Source: a bacterium (GTDB lineage: Bacteria; SZUA-79; Acidulodesulfobacterales; Acidulodesulfobacteraceae). From it: a stretch of DNA of 64,000 bases. The notes under the pieces were generated by a model, which saw nothing but the letters and a program-made list of their open reading frames with translations, did no database searches and was not told the origin of the DNA. Made by a program: the position numbers and the translations under genes. Position 1 is the first letter of the stretch; every line of letters starts with the position of its first letter. The DNA lies in assembly GCA_021777135.1 (NCBI GenBank), contig JAJYDX010000003.1:1-64000 (forward strand). Reading direction: 5' to 3'. Positions 37,518 to 46,860 of this stretch are shown here, one piece after another.

Positions 37518-37884
37518 GTTTTAAATATTCCCTTATTTTTTCGTAAAGTATATTTTTATCTATTGGTTTTGGAATGAAATCGTTGAAACCTAAAGACATA
37601 AGATGCTCTTTATTGCCTGCCATGGCATGGGCAGTTACGGCTATAACTGGAATATTTTTTGAAGCCTCTATGCATTTCAGCCTTTTAAAAACTTCTATTC
37701 CGTCTATTCCAGGAAGACCTATATCTAATAATATTAAAGAAATATCCGGATTTTCATCGGCTTTCTTCAAGGCTTCGTAACCGTCTTCCGCCGTTATTAT
37801 GTCTAAATCGAAAGATTCAAGCATAGCGGTAATTAAATCGAGATTAATGGCATTGTCTTCTACTATAAGAATTTTATGGCGCAT
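37510..37884 (-). CDS. Single-domain response regulator (CheY/DivK-like)
   Basis: A receiver domain fills the whole 124 residues. The acidic pair is VEDN, the phospho-acceptor Asp is in LLLDIGLPG, the Thr is in AVTAHA and the Lys in PKPID. No output domain is present. The AVTAHAMAG stretch is like DivK and hybrid-kinase receivers. It lies 33 bases after the hybrid kinase and probably receives phosphate from it. Confidence 0.88.
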   Translation of the reverse strand: MRHKILIVEDNAINLDLITAMLESFDLDIITAEDGYEALKKADENPDISLILLDIGLPGIDGIEVFKRLKCIEASKNIPVIAVTAHAMAGNKEHLMSLGFNDFIPKPIDKNILYEKIREYLKLG

Positions 37885-37917
37885 TTCGATTAATTTAATT
37901 TTTATTAATAAATTATA

Positions 37918-40878
37918 TCAATTTACCTCGGCTACGGAATTTCCGCCTGAATTTTTAACATCGCAAAGTTTATTATAAATTTTAGAAATCAATTCTTCCG
38001 GAGTTCCACCGTCTTTAGGAAATGAAGCGACTACAAAAGAAGCCGTTAATTTCTTTGATTCTAGCTCTTCTTCTTTATAGAAAGGATAATCCCTGACAAC
38101 GGAACAGAACCTGTTGGCTACAAAAGTCGCCGCTTCTTTTAAGGTATTATTAAGTATAATTGCAAATTCGTCATAACCGAACCTGACTACTACGTCTGAA
38201 CCTCTTAATAATTTTTTAAGCATTTCCGATATTTTTTTAAGCGCGATGTCGGAATGAAAATTTCCTACTAAATCGCAGTATTCCTTAAAATGGTCAATGT
38301 CTAAAAATACCACGCTGAAAACAATATTGTATCTCTTAGCCCTGTTAATTTCCTGAGCAAGCCTAATATTAAAATAATTATGGTCTAAAAGACCTGTAAT
38401 TTCGTCAAATAAACCTGCTTTTTGGGGATAAATAAGTTCAAGCTCCCTTATGGAGCGGCTCAGTTCTTCCGAAGAAAAAGCTTTTTTGCCAATTATTCTT
38501 TCTATATTGCCGGAAAGCCTTAACCTCTCTTCGACCGTTAAATCTTTAGACGTTATAATAAAGATAGGTATCTGTGCCGATACCGGATGTTTTTTAATAT
38601 TTTCAGCAACCTCGAACCCGTCTATATCCGGCATAATTAAATCAAGAAGAATTAAATCCGGTTTAAGTTCTATAGCCATTTTAAGCCCTTCTTCCCCGTT
38701 GTAAGCATGGACTAAATTAAAGCCCTCTTCAAGAAGCAGTTTTTCTATCATTTTGTGAACTACCGGGTCGTCGTCCACCAGCAGGATATTTACCTGCCTT
38801 TTCTTTCTTTTCGAAGTTAACGTGAATTGCGATAATGTATGAATTAAAGTTTCCCTGTCAATAGGCTTTATAAGGTAATCGGTGGCGCCTAACGCAAAAC
38901 CCAAATCCTTATTGTCTATAATACTGGTAATAATTACAGGAATATTTTTAGTGTCTTTATCTGATTTTAAATCGTTTAAAACCTCCCATCCATCTTTTCT
39001 TGGCAGCATTATGTCTAATAAAATAGCAAAAGGTTTTAAGCTCTTGGCTTTTTCGACAGTTTCTATTCCATCGTACGCGTGGGCGACGGAATATCCTGAA
39101 TTTACCAAGTTTATAGTAAAAATTTCGGAAGTAGGTCTGTCGTCTTCCGCGACTAAAACTAGGGGTTTGTTTCTTTTTGTATTATTGTCCCTGAAAAATG
39201 TTTTTGCATCTACTGTTATCAATGTTTTTTCGGCATCTTCGACGCTTGCAAGCGAAGTTTCGGTTTCTAAAGGATTTGGCAGGAGGAAATTAAAATCAGT
39301 GAAATCGTTTTTAACGGATTCAAAATTTATATGCCCGCCGTGAAGTTCTATTATTTTTTTAGTCAGCGCGAGTCCAAGACCGGTGCCTTCATACTGCCTG
39401 GAATAGTTGTTGTCTGCCTGCGTAAATTCCTCAAATATTTTATTTTTAAAAGCGTCGTCTATCCCGATGCCGCGGTTTATAACGTCTATCTGTATATATT
39501 CGAACATCTTGTCATGCGTTTTGTTATATTTTTTTAGATTAAAGTTAGAGGTGGTTTTAATATCTAAAGACGGGGGTATATTTTTGCATATAACTTTTAT
39601 TTCCGTATTTTCGAAAGAGAACTTTATAGCGTTGCTAAGCAGGTTATATATAATTTGCTTAAATTTAACCCTGTCGGAATACAGTTTATAGTTGTCGGAA
39701 CATTCATATTCCACAGTTATTGCAAGATTCTTTTTTCCGGCAAGCGACTTTAAAACTACTATGGCTTCGTCTATTGCTTCTTTAATGGAAAAAACGGAGT
39801 ATTCAAGAGAGAACATCCCCGCTTCTATTTTAGAAATGTCTAATATGTTATTTATCAGCTGGAGCAGATGTTTGCCTGATACCAATATATTGTTTGTATA
39901 TTTTTTGTGTTTTTCGCTTAAATCAGAAGAATCAGTCAAAAGGTCGGAGTATCCAATGATTGCATTTAACGGGGTCCTCAGCTCGTGCGACATATTTGCT
40001 ATAAATTTTGATTTGAGTTCGTTAGCCCTCGCGAGCTCTTTAACGCTTTCCTCAAGCTGCTTAGTTCTTTCGATAACTTTGTTTTCAAGGCTTTCGTTGA
40101 GCTCTTTAAGCCTTTTTTCCTGAATTTTTTTATCCGAAATATCTTTTGAAATACCTATTGTTCCTATAATCTCGCCTTTCTTATCCATGATTCGGGATAT
40201 CGTAAGGGATATGTCTAAAGGAGTTTCATCCTTTTTCCTGAGCACGGTTTCATAATTAGCGACGAATTTATCTTTTTGAAGCTTTTTTAAAATATCGTCT
40301 CTTTCTTCAGGATTTATATAAAACTCGGAGGCGCGTTTACCGACAACTTCCTTGTTCTGATAGCCAAGCATATTTTCGCCGCCTTTATTGAATTCGGTTA
40401 TTATTCCACGGCGGTCGGTAACCATAATCATATCAAACGAGTCGTCCAATATATTTTTAAAATAAGACTTCTGTTCCCTTAGCTGTTTGATAATGCTTTC
40501 TTTGTCAATATGGTTTTTATGCCTGTCGTAAAGCAGGTCGTAAATCATCTTGGAACTGACTGAATTGACTATCTCGATTCTGCCGCTTTTAAGTTCGGCA
40601 AGTTCAGGTAGTTCGTTTTCTGGCTGGCCGGTAAGGTTAAAAACGATATTAAAATTTATTTTTTTGTCGATTGCTTCTTTTATGGAATTAAAACATTTTA
40701 TATTTAGTTCCTTGGCTAATTGCGCTCCATCTTTTGTTAAGTTTCTGGCGGCTAAAGCGGTAATTTCGACGTTTTTATCGTCCCTAAACATTTCGATGAG
40801 CGTCTTTGCCGCATTTCCGCCGCCGTATATCAAAATTTTAGCCATGATACCGTTCATAAAATTATTCTGTTTTTTCAA
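37918..40878 (-). CDS. Hybrid sensor kinase: Rossmann-like - PAS - HisKA - HATPase - REC - REC - GGDEF
   Basis: Residues 13-125 look like a Rossmann domain (ILIYGGGNAAKT). A PAS domain is at about 135-255 and a coiled coil at 250-295. HisKA has phospho-His298 in MSHELRTPLN, and HATPase spans about 400-535 (NLLSNAIKF). Two receivers follow with Asp622 and Asp746, then a GGDEF domain (822-986) with GYDEF at the active site, probably inactive. The ATP G1 box reads NRGIGI with Asn where Asp is usual. The start is TTG; ATG codons at residues 8 and 12 are alternatives. Confidence 0.85.
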   Translation of the reverse strand: MKKQNNFMNGIMAKILIYGGGNAAKTLIEMFRDDKNVEITALAARNLTKDGAQLAKELNIKCFNSIKEAIDKKINFNIVFNLTGQPENELPELAELKSGRIEIVNSVSSKMIYDLLYDRHKNHIDKESIIKQLREQKSYFKNILDDSFDMIMVTDRRGIITEFNKGGENMLGYQNKEVVGKRASEFYINPEERDDILKKLQKDKFVANYETVLRKKDETPLDISLTISRIMDKKGEIIGTIGISKDISDKKIQEKRLKELNESLENKVIERTKQLEESVKELARANELKSKFIANMSHELRTPLNAIIGYSDLLTDSSDLSEKHKKYTNNILVSGKHLLQLINNILDISKIEAGMFSLEYSVFSIKEAIDEAIVVLKSLAGKKNLAITVEYECSDNYKLYSDRVKFKQIIYNLLSNAIKFSFENTEIKVICKNIPPSLDIKTTSNFNLKKYNKTHDKMFEYIQIDVINRGIGIDDAFKNKIFEEFTQADNNYSRQYEGTGLGLALTKKIIELHGGHINFESVKNDFTDFNFLLPNPLETETSLASVEDAEKTLITVDAKTFFRDNNTKRNKPLVLVAEDDRPTSEIFTINLVNSGYSVAHAYDGIETVEKAKSLKPFAILLDIMLPRKDGWEVLNDLKSDKDTKNIPVIITSIIDNKDLGFALGATDYLIKPIDRETLIHTLSQFTLTSKRKKRQVNILLVDDDPVVHKMIEKLLLEEGFNLVHAYNGEEGLKMAIELKPDLILLDLIMPDIDGFEVAENIKKHPVSAQIPIFIITSKDLTVEERLRLSGNIERIIGKKAFSSEELSRSIRELELIYPQKAGLFDEITGLLDHNYFNIRLAQEINRAKRYNIVFSVVFLDIDHFKEYCDLVGNFHSDIALKKISEMLKKLLRGSDVVVRFGYDEFAIILNNTLKEAATFVANRFCSVVRDYPFYKEEELESKKLTASFVVASFPKDGGTPEELISKIYNKLCDVKNSGGNSVAEVN

Positions 40879-40884
40879 ACTAAA

Positions 40885-41316
40885 TTATATTCCCCTTTTT
40901 ATTCTAGTCTTTTGAATATCCTTCCCGCCGAGAAGTATACTTATTTTATCCCTTAGCATTTCGTTCCTCATCGGTTTTGCGGCATAATCGGTAGCCCCGC
41001 CCGCAAAGCTCTTATCGATAGTTTCCTTATCGTTCAAAGCGCTTAGCATTAAAACCGGAACTTTATCGTAGGCTTTCCTTATAGTCCTAAGAACGTCGAG
41101 CCCGTTTATTTTTGGAAGCATAATGTCAATTATTATTAAATCGAAAATAAGTCCGTCGGTAATTTTATCGAGAGCTTCTTTCCCGTCTTCGGCAATAACT
41201 ATATCGGCGTCGAAAGAAGACTGAATTATAATTTTTAAAAGTTCTGAATGCATCCTGTTGTCTTCAACTATAAGTATGTGTTTGCGAGGAGCAATTTTAC
41301 TCGAAAAGTTTATCAT
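40885..41316 (-). CDS. Response regulator receiver protein
   Basis: A CheY-like receiver (acidic VEDN, Asp in IIIDIMLPK, Ser in MLSALND, Lys in AKPM) makes up nearly all of the 143 residues, with a short basic tail. It lies six bases before the hybrid kinase gene and 15 after dksA. Together with the other small receiver it brackets the kinase, which suggests a phosphorelay. Confidence 0.85.
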   Translation of the reverse strand: MINFSSKIAPRKHILIVEDNRMHSELLKIIIQSSFDADIVIAEDGKEALDKITDGLIFDLIIIDIMLPKINGLDVLRTIRKAYDKVPVLMLSALNDKETIDKSFAGGATDYAAKPMRNEMLRDKISILLGGKDIQKTRIKRGI

Positions 41317-41331
41317 TATTATCTTACCTTA

Positions 41332-41694
41332 TTATATATTTGATTTTTTTTCAAGCTCTTCTTCCCTGGTTTTGCAAATAATGCATAAAGTTGCTTCTGG
41401 TCTTGATTCCAGCCTTTTTTCAGATATTTCTCCGCCGCACTCTTCGCATATTCCGTAAGTTCCGTTTTCTATTCTTTCCAGCGCTTCTTTTATTTTGGGG
41501 ATAAGTTTTCTTTCTCTGTCCCTGATTCTCAACTCGAAATTTCTGTCTGATTCAAGCGTCGCCCTGTCGGTAGGGTCCGGGAAGTTATCGTCTTCTTTTG
41601 TCATTGTATCTACTGTTTTTAAAGCTTCGCCTAGAAGGGAATCGAGCTTTTTGCTAAGTATATTTTTAAAATACAGTAATCTCTCTTCAGTCAA
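41332..41694 (-). CDS. dksA: DksA/TraR-family transcription factor
   Basis: A coiled-coil with the tip motif DPTDRA and the run RIRDRERKLIPKI is followed by a C4 zinc finger (CEEC...CIIC) near residues 85-106. DksA binds the RNA polymerase secondary channel and works with ppGpp. 120 residues is a normal short form. The gene lies 66 bases after mqnC and 15 before a receiver gene. Confidence 0.92.
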   Translation of the reverse strand: MTEERLLYFKNILSKKLDSLLGEALKTVDTMTKEDDNFPDPTDRATLESDRNFELRIRDRERKLIPKIKEALERIENGTYGICEECGGEISEKRLESRPEATLCIICKTREEELEKKSNI

Positions 41695-41760
41695 TGTTTA
41701 TTTTCCTTTAAATTGGTTATTTTTTTATTATAAAATTATAACATAATTTTATAATAAAAT

Positions 41761-42816
41761 TTAATAAAATTTTATTATATCATAATTATTAATTCTTTGC
41801 GCCGGAACAAAACCCGCGTCTTTAATAAGTTTTACCATAAGCTTCTCGTCGACGGTGCTGTTTGAAGTGCCTGCCGCCTTAACGACGTTTTCTTCCAGCA
41901 TCGTTGAACCCATATCGTTAGCGCCAAAACTTAACGCAACCTGCCCCATTTTTGCCCCCTGAGTTACCCACGAGGCCTGAATATTATCGAAATTGTCTAA
42001 AACTATCCTTGAAATTGCAAGAACCTTAAGATAATAATGACCATAAACGCCTCTAGGATTTAACGCGGTATTTTTGCTCTGGAAACTCCAGGGGATAAAC
42101 GCCTTGAAACCGCCGGTTTCGTCCTGCAAATCGCGAAGTTTAAAAAGATGCTCCATAATGTCTTCATCGGTTTCTACCGTTCCGAACATCATCGTCGCCG
42201 ACGAATTTAGACCGGCAAGGTGTACTTCTTTCATAACTTCGAGCCACTGGCGGCTGTTTATTTTATTAGGGCTGATTTTATTCCTAACCCTGTCGGTCAG
42301 TATTTCCGCGCCACCGCCTGGGACTGAACCTAGTCCGGCGTCTTTCAAAAGATTAACGGTTTCTTTTATAGTTATATCATTCAAATCTGAGATAAAAGTA
42401 ATTTCTGGCGGAGAAAAAGCGTGTATATGAATTTTGAATTTTTCCTTTATATCCCTTAAAAGCTCTATATAATAATTTATCTCGATATCCTTGTTTAATC
42501 CGCCTTGAAGAAGAATCTGGGTTCCGTTTAGTTCTTTAGTTTCCTTAATTTTTTCAAAAATTTGCTCTTTTGAAAGAATATAAGCTTCTTTGTCCGAAAC
42601 GCCGTACTTTTTATAAAAAGCGCAGAACCTGCATTCTGAGGCGCATATATTAGTATAATTAATATTTCTGTCTATAATAAAAGTTACGATATTATCAGGA
42701 TGTTTGTTTTTTCTTATTTCACCGGCCATTTTCCCTAGGTCGAGAAGGCTTTTGCTTTTAAATAGTTTCAGTGCTTCTTCTTTATTAATTCTTTTTTGAC
42801 GCATATTTTTATTCAT
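41761..42816 (-). CDS. mqnC: Cyclic dehypoxanthine futalosine synthase
   Basis: MqnC is the radical SAM cyclase of the futalosine menaquinone pathway. The cluster is CASECRFCAFY. QGGLNKDIEINYY, SVPGGGAEIL, LQDETGGFKAFIPWSFQ and SWVTQGAKMGQ are family hallmarks. The protein is clearly distinct from the CofH-like protein at 22220-23365. The gene lies 15 bases after fliI, an unusual neighbour, and no other mqn gene is seen. Confidence 0.92.
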   Translation of the reverse strand: MNKNMRQKRINKEEALKLFKSKSLLDLGKMAGEIRKNKHPDNIVTFIIDRNINYTNICASECRFCAFYKKYGVSDKEAYILSKEQIFEKIKETKELNGTQILLQGGLNKDIEINYYIELLRDIKEKFKIHIHAFSPPEITFISDLNDITIKETVNLLKDAGLGSVPGGGAEILTDRVRNKISPNKINSRQWLEVMKEVHLAGLNSSATMMFGTVETDEDIMEHLFKLRDLQDETGGFKAFIPWSFQSKNTALNPRGVYGHYYLKVLAISRIVLDNFDNIQASWVTQGAKMGQVALSFGANDMGSTMLEENVVKAAGTSNSTVDEKLMVKLIKDAGFVPAQRINNYDIIKFY

Positions 42817-42831
42817 ATTTTTAATTAATAG

Positions 42832-44154
42832 CTAATTAAGCAGTCCGTTTAATTCATTAAGGCTTTCATCGAAAGAATATTTTTCGTCCGGCGTCTGCCT
42901 TATGAAATTTTCTATCTTTGAAATATGGTCTATTGCAAAATCTATTTTATCGTTTGAACCTTTAGAATATGCGCCTATATTTATAAGGTCTTCGTTTACC
43001 CTGTATTCCGAAACTACTTTTAATACTTCTCTGGCTTTTATAAGATGTTCTTCCGAAACGACGTCCGGCATAACCCTCGACAGGCTATTAAGAACGTCTA
43101 TAGCAGGAAATATCCCGTTTTCTGCAATTTTTCTGGAAAGTATAATATGTCCGTCTAATATAGACCTGACGGTATCAGAAACCGGTTCGCTCATATCGTC
43201 GCCCTCTACTAAAACCGTATAAATTCCGGTAATGCTTCCTTTGTCTGAGATAGCTGCCCTTTCCAAAAGTTTTGGCAAAACGCTGAACACCGACGGCGTA
43301 TATCCTCTAACGGTCGGGGGTTCGCCGGCTGAAAGGCCTATCTCCCGAGACGCCATGGCAAATCTTGTTATGGAATCCATTAAGAACAAAACGTCGCGCC
43401 CCTTATCCCTAAAATATTCGGCTACCGCGGTAGCGGCAAAAGCGCCTCTTAGTCTTACTAATGGTGATTTATCAGAGGTTGCTACGATAATTACCGATTT
43501 TTTAAGCCCTTCTTCTCCAAGGCTTTTTTCTATAAACTCTTTAACTTCGCGCCCTCTTTCGCCTATAAGGGCTATAACGTTCACATCTGATTTAGAATAC
43601 TTTGTAATCATACCGAGAAGAGTGCTTTTGCCTACGCCGGAACCAGCAAATATACCTATTCTTTGACCTTTGCCTATCGTAAGAAAGGAATTAACCGCCC
43701 TTACGCCGACGTCCATAACTTCGTTTATTCTTTTTCTTGAAAGCGGAGACGGGGGCTCTGCCGATATTTTTGCATAATCGGAGCAAAAAATTCTGCCTTT
43801 TTCGTCGATAGGATTGCCGAAAGGGTCTAAAACTCTTCCTAGTAATTCTTCTCCGGCTGGAAATTTTTCTTCTTCGTCTAATAGAAGGACTTCGCTTTCC
43901 AAACTTATGCCCGAAGTGTCGCCATAAGGCATAAGTATCGCGTTGCCGTTATTAAATCCAACGACTTCTGCAGTTATGTCGGCAGACATAACCGAATTTT
44001 TACTTCTTATGCGGCATATCTTCCCTATTGAAAGTCCCGGATGCCTTGTTTCAAGAATAATTCCTACGGCCTTGGTGAGTTTACCTTTTATGAGCAAAGG
44101 ATTTGCGTTGTCCAGAACGTTCCGATATTCTTTTAGGCTTAAAAGTCTCCCCAT
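42832..44154 (-). CDS. fliI: Flagellum-specific ATPase FliI
   Basis: FliI is the hexameric export ATPase of the flagellar type III system. The F1-beta-like P-loop is FAGSGVGKSTLL near residue 165, with GERGREVKEF after it and PTVRGYTPSVFS, which mark FliI rather than F1. The length (440) is normal. It follows flgJ by five bases. FliH and FliJ are not in this cluster. Confidence 0.95.
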   Translation of the reverse strand: MGRLLSLKEYRNVLDNANPLLIKGKLTKAVGIILETRHPGLSIGKICRIRSKNSVMSADITAEVVGFNNGNAILMPYGDTSGISLESEVLLLDEEEKFPAGEELLGRVLDPFGNPIDEKGRIFCSDYAKISAEPPSPLSRKRINEVMDVGVRAVNSFLTIGKGQRIGIFAGSGVGKSTLLGMITKYSKSDVNVIALIGERGREVKEFIEKSLGEEGLKKSVIIVATSDKSPLVRLRGAFAATAVAEYFRDKGRDVLFLMDSITRFAMASREIGLSAGEPPTVRGYTPSVFSVLPKLLERAAISDKGSITGIYTVLVEGDDMSEPVSDTVRSILDGHIILSRKIAENGIFPAIDVLNSLSRVMPDVVSEEHLIKAREVLKVVSEYRVNEDLINIGAYSKGSNDKIDFAIDHISKIENFIRQTPDEKYSFDESLNELNGLLN

Positions 44155-44159
44155 TTTTT

Positions 44160-45113
44160 TTAAGATTTAGTTTTGTCAGTCAAGGCATTATATTCCTTAT
44201 AATAGGAAAGGACCGTCTTAACGTAATTTTCGGTCTCTTCAAACGGAGGTATGCCGTTATACTTATCGACGTTTCCGGCACCGGCGTTGTAGGCGGCAAG
44301 AGCAAGTTCGGTATTGCCGTTATAGGTATCTAAAAGTTGCTTTAAATACATAGTCCCGCCGAAAACATTTCCTTCGGGGTCATATGGATTTACGCCGAGT
44401 TCATCAGCCGTTTCAGGCATAAGCTGCATAAGACCCACAGCTCCTTTTTTAGAGACTGCGTATGGATTAAATCCAGATTCTGTTTTCATTACGGCTTTTA
44501 TAAGCCCGTAAGGAACGCCGTATATTTCAGAGGCTTTTTTTGCCAATCCGTCAGCCGTAACATAATCTCCGTCCGAACCGTTTAAATTATTTAAGCCGTC
44601 AGAAAAATCATTTTTGTTTTCTGCGTTTCCTCCGCCGATTAAATTTTCCTTGCCGTTGCCGGTCCCGGCGTTAATACCGTATTTTGAGGCCAAGCCGTAC
44701 GCCTGAAACATATTTCCGGTCGCTGAAAGTTCAGCTACCGAAGACCCCAGTTCTTTAAGCCCGTCCTGCGCAATTAAAGAAGGATGCTCTTTAAAATAAT
44801 CCACTATCATCCTTGCAATGCCTATTCCTTTTCCGTAGCTTTCGTTATTGGCCAAGGCATCATAAAACAAGGAATTAAAAATTTTATAACCGGTTCCTCT
44901 GTCTATAAAAGAACCCTTTCCGACTTCTTTAGACATGGAATCAAAAATCATATTTAAAAAAAGGCTTTCGAATTTTACTGCTACGGTTTTTATCTCGCTA
45001 AGTTCGGCAGGAGAAATAACGTTTTTTTCCGAAGAAATATTTTTATCGGCAGAAACAGCCGCGGAAGAAGTACCTGTCTGTGCCGAAGAATTTAAGGCGT
45101 CAGTTATATTCAT
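44160..45113 (-). CDS. flgJ: FlgJ-type rod-binding protein fused to an SLT transglycosylase
   Basis: The N-terminal part (about 45-115, [17 protein letters not shown]) is the FlgJ rod-scaffold domain. The C-terminal part (about 205-310) is an SLT lytic transglycosylase with [25 protein letters not shown] and [13 protein letters not shown] Gly/Asn-rich linker joins them. It would cap the growing rod and open peptidoglycan for it. In enteric FlgJ the second domain is a glucosaminidase, so this is a different enzyme class. It is divergent from motA. Confidence 0.88.
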   Translation of the reverse strand: MNITDALNSSAQTGTSSAAVSADKNISSEKNVISPAELSEIKTVAVKFESLFLNMIFDSMSKEVGKGSFIDRGTGYKIFNSLFYDALANNESYGKGIGIARMIVDYFKEHPSLIAQDGLKELGSSVAELSATGNMFQAYGLASKYGINAGTGNGKENLIGGGNAENKNDFSDGLNNLNGSDGDYVTADGLAKKASEIYGVPYGLIKAVMKTESGFNPYAVSKKGAVGLMQLMPETADELGVNPYDPEGNVFGGTMYLKQLLDTYNGNTELALAAYNAGAGNVDKYNGIPPFEETENYVKTVLSYYKEYNALTDKTKS

Positions 45114-45283
45114 ATAGTTTATAAGATTACCGATATAATATTAATCAATAAAATTATATCATAATCGGATTATTAATAAAAGTTTGCAGAAATTATTTTA
45201 AAAATATATTATTTATATTATAATAATAAAAAAAATTTATAATTTATTTAATAAACATTTTAAAACGTTATAAAGATTAAAAT

Positions 45284-46066
45284 ATGGATATAGCGTCTAT
45301 TTTAGGTTTCATCCTCGGAATCGGCGGAATAATATTCGGAAATTTCCTGCAGGGTTCTACTCTTATGCAGTTAATCGACCCTATAGGTTTTACTATAGTT
45401 ATAGTTGGAACCGCCGGAGCCACTATAGCCGGAAACAGGATGGAAAATATTAAAAAAGCCCTTCTGTCCGTTAAAAACGTAATACTATCTGAAAAAGTAG
45501 ATTTTGAAAATACCATATCCGACCTGCTTAATTATGCCACTAAAGCTAGAAAAAACGGGGTTCTCGCATTAGAATCCGAAATAGAAGCCTCGTCCGACGA
45601 TTTTATTAAAAAAGCGCTTCAACTGGTTGTTGACGGCATCGACCCGCAGATAGTTATGGAAATTATGGAAACAGAATTGTCAAACATCGAAGAATTTGGG
45701 GAAGAAAGCGTTAAAATATTCGAACAGGCAGGGGGGTACTCGCCTACTCTCGGTATTATAGGCGCTGTTCTGGGGCTCATTCACGTTATGCAGCACTTAA
45801 ACGAACCGAACAGGCTGGGTGCCGGAATAGCGGTAGCTTTTACCGCAACGCTTTACGGCCTCGCGTTCGCAAACGTAGCTTTGTTTCCTATATCCAGCAA
45901 GCTCAAGATGAACCTTAAAGTAAAAGTTTTAAGATACGAACTTATCCTTATGGGTATAAGAAGCATTCAAAACGGCGAAAATCCGAGGCTTATCGAAGAA
46001 AAACTAAAATCATTTTTAAGCGAACAGGAAAAAAAGTTGTATGAGATAAAAAATCAGGAGAAATAA
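45284..46066 (+). CDS. motA: Flagellar stator protein MotA
   Basis: Four membrane helices, with the MotA/TolQ/ExbB-like region GGYSPTLGIIGAVLGLIHVM and the long cytoplasmic loop between helices 2 and 3. With MotB it forms the ion-conducting stator. The motB start lies two bases after the stop. No clear ribosome site is seen before the ATG. It runs away from flgJ. Confidence 0.93.
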   Translation: MDIASILGFILGIGGIIFGNFLQGSTLMQLIDPIGFTIVIVGTAGATIAGNRMENIKKALLSVKNVILSEKVDFENTISDLLNYATKARKNGVLALESEIEASSDDFIKKALQLVVDGIDPQIVMEIMETELSNIEEFGEESVKIFEQAGGYSPTLGIIGAVLGLIHVMQHLNEPNRLGAGIAVAFTATLYGLAFANVALFPISSKLKMNLKVKVLRYELILMGIRSIQNGENPRLIEEKLKSFLSEQEKKLYEIKNQEK

Positions 46067-46068
46067 AA

Positions 46069-46860
46069 ATGAGAAAAAAAAAGAAATGTCCTGAACATTC
46101 AAACAGCGAAAGATGGATGATAAGTTACGGAGACTTTCTCACCACGCTCCTTTCCTTTTTTATAGTCATGTTTGCGATATCCAAAGTAAATAACGTCAGG
46201 CTTAAAGAACTGGCGGTATCCATACAGCAGGCATTCGGAGCAAATAAATTTATTACTGTTTCTACTTCTAAACCCAATATAGCTTCGTCTCCTAAACTTA
46301 TAGTCGCTAAGGTATCTCCTTCTACTTTTAAAGTTTCCAAATCCAATAAAAAACTTATCAAAGAAGAATCCCACGAATCTGCCGTTTTTACGTCGATAGA
46401 ATCTAAAGTAAAATCTTTCACCGCGGCAAACAGGTCTTACAGGTCGTCCCTTAAGATTTACAAATCTACGCGCGGGCTTGTTATATCCTTAAAAGGTTCA
46501 AGTTTTTTTGGCTCCGGCAGCTCAAGCATAATAAAAAAATATCAGCCTCTTTTAAAAAATATAGCTTCGGAACTGCTAAAAGTAAAAAATAACATTACTA
46601 TAGAAGGATACACAGATTCAACGCCGATTAGAACGGCAAAATATCCTAATAACTGGATGCTTTCAACTGCGAGGGCGGTAAGCGTTTTAAGCTTTTTTAT
46701 AAAAAAAGTGAATTTTCCTCCTGCAAGGCTTTCCGCTTCGGGATATGGAAAATATAAACCGGTCGCCAGCAACTCAACTGCCGAAGGTCGGGCGCTTAAC
46801 AGAAGGGTCAATATAGTCGTACTTTCTAATTTTTTAAACAACGAACTCCCAAAATCTTAA
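46069..46860 (+). CDS. motB: Flagellar stator protein MotB
   Basis: A short cytoplasmic start is followed by one transmembrane helix carrying the ion-binding Asp in SYGDFLTTLLSFF, and an OmpA-like peptidoglycan-binding domain (IEGYTDSTPIRT, NWMLSTARA, GRALNRRVNI). It anchors the stator. Its stop overlaps the convergent PilZ gene by four bases. Confidence 0.93.
   Translation: MRKKKKCPEHSNSERWMISYGDFLTTLLSFFIVMFAISKVNNVRLKELAVSIQQAFGANKFITVSTSKPNIASSPKLIVAKVSPSTFKVSKSNKKLIKEESHESAVFTSIESKVKSFTAANRSYRSSLKIYKSTRGLVISLKGSSFFGSGSSSIIKKYQPLLKNIASELLKVKNNITIEGYTDSTPIRTAKYPNNWMLSTARAVSVLSFFIKKVNFPPARLSASGYGKYKPVASNSTAEGRALNRRVNIVVLSNFLNNELPKS

Noticed and set aside
38882-40123. Plus-strand open frames of 143-153 residues inside the hybrid kinase
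   Set aside because: They are antisense to clear receiver and kinase motifs, have no family features, and are the usual shadow frames of a long coding region.
43232-43666. Plus-strand 144-residue open frame
   Set aside because: It lies antisense to the conserved FliI ATPase core and shows no motif.
45114-45283. Sigma-28 or sigma-54 promoter for motA
   Set aside because: No site with both boxes and correct spacing was found; only generic TATA-rich sequence is present.
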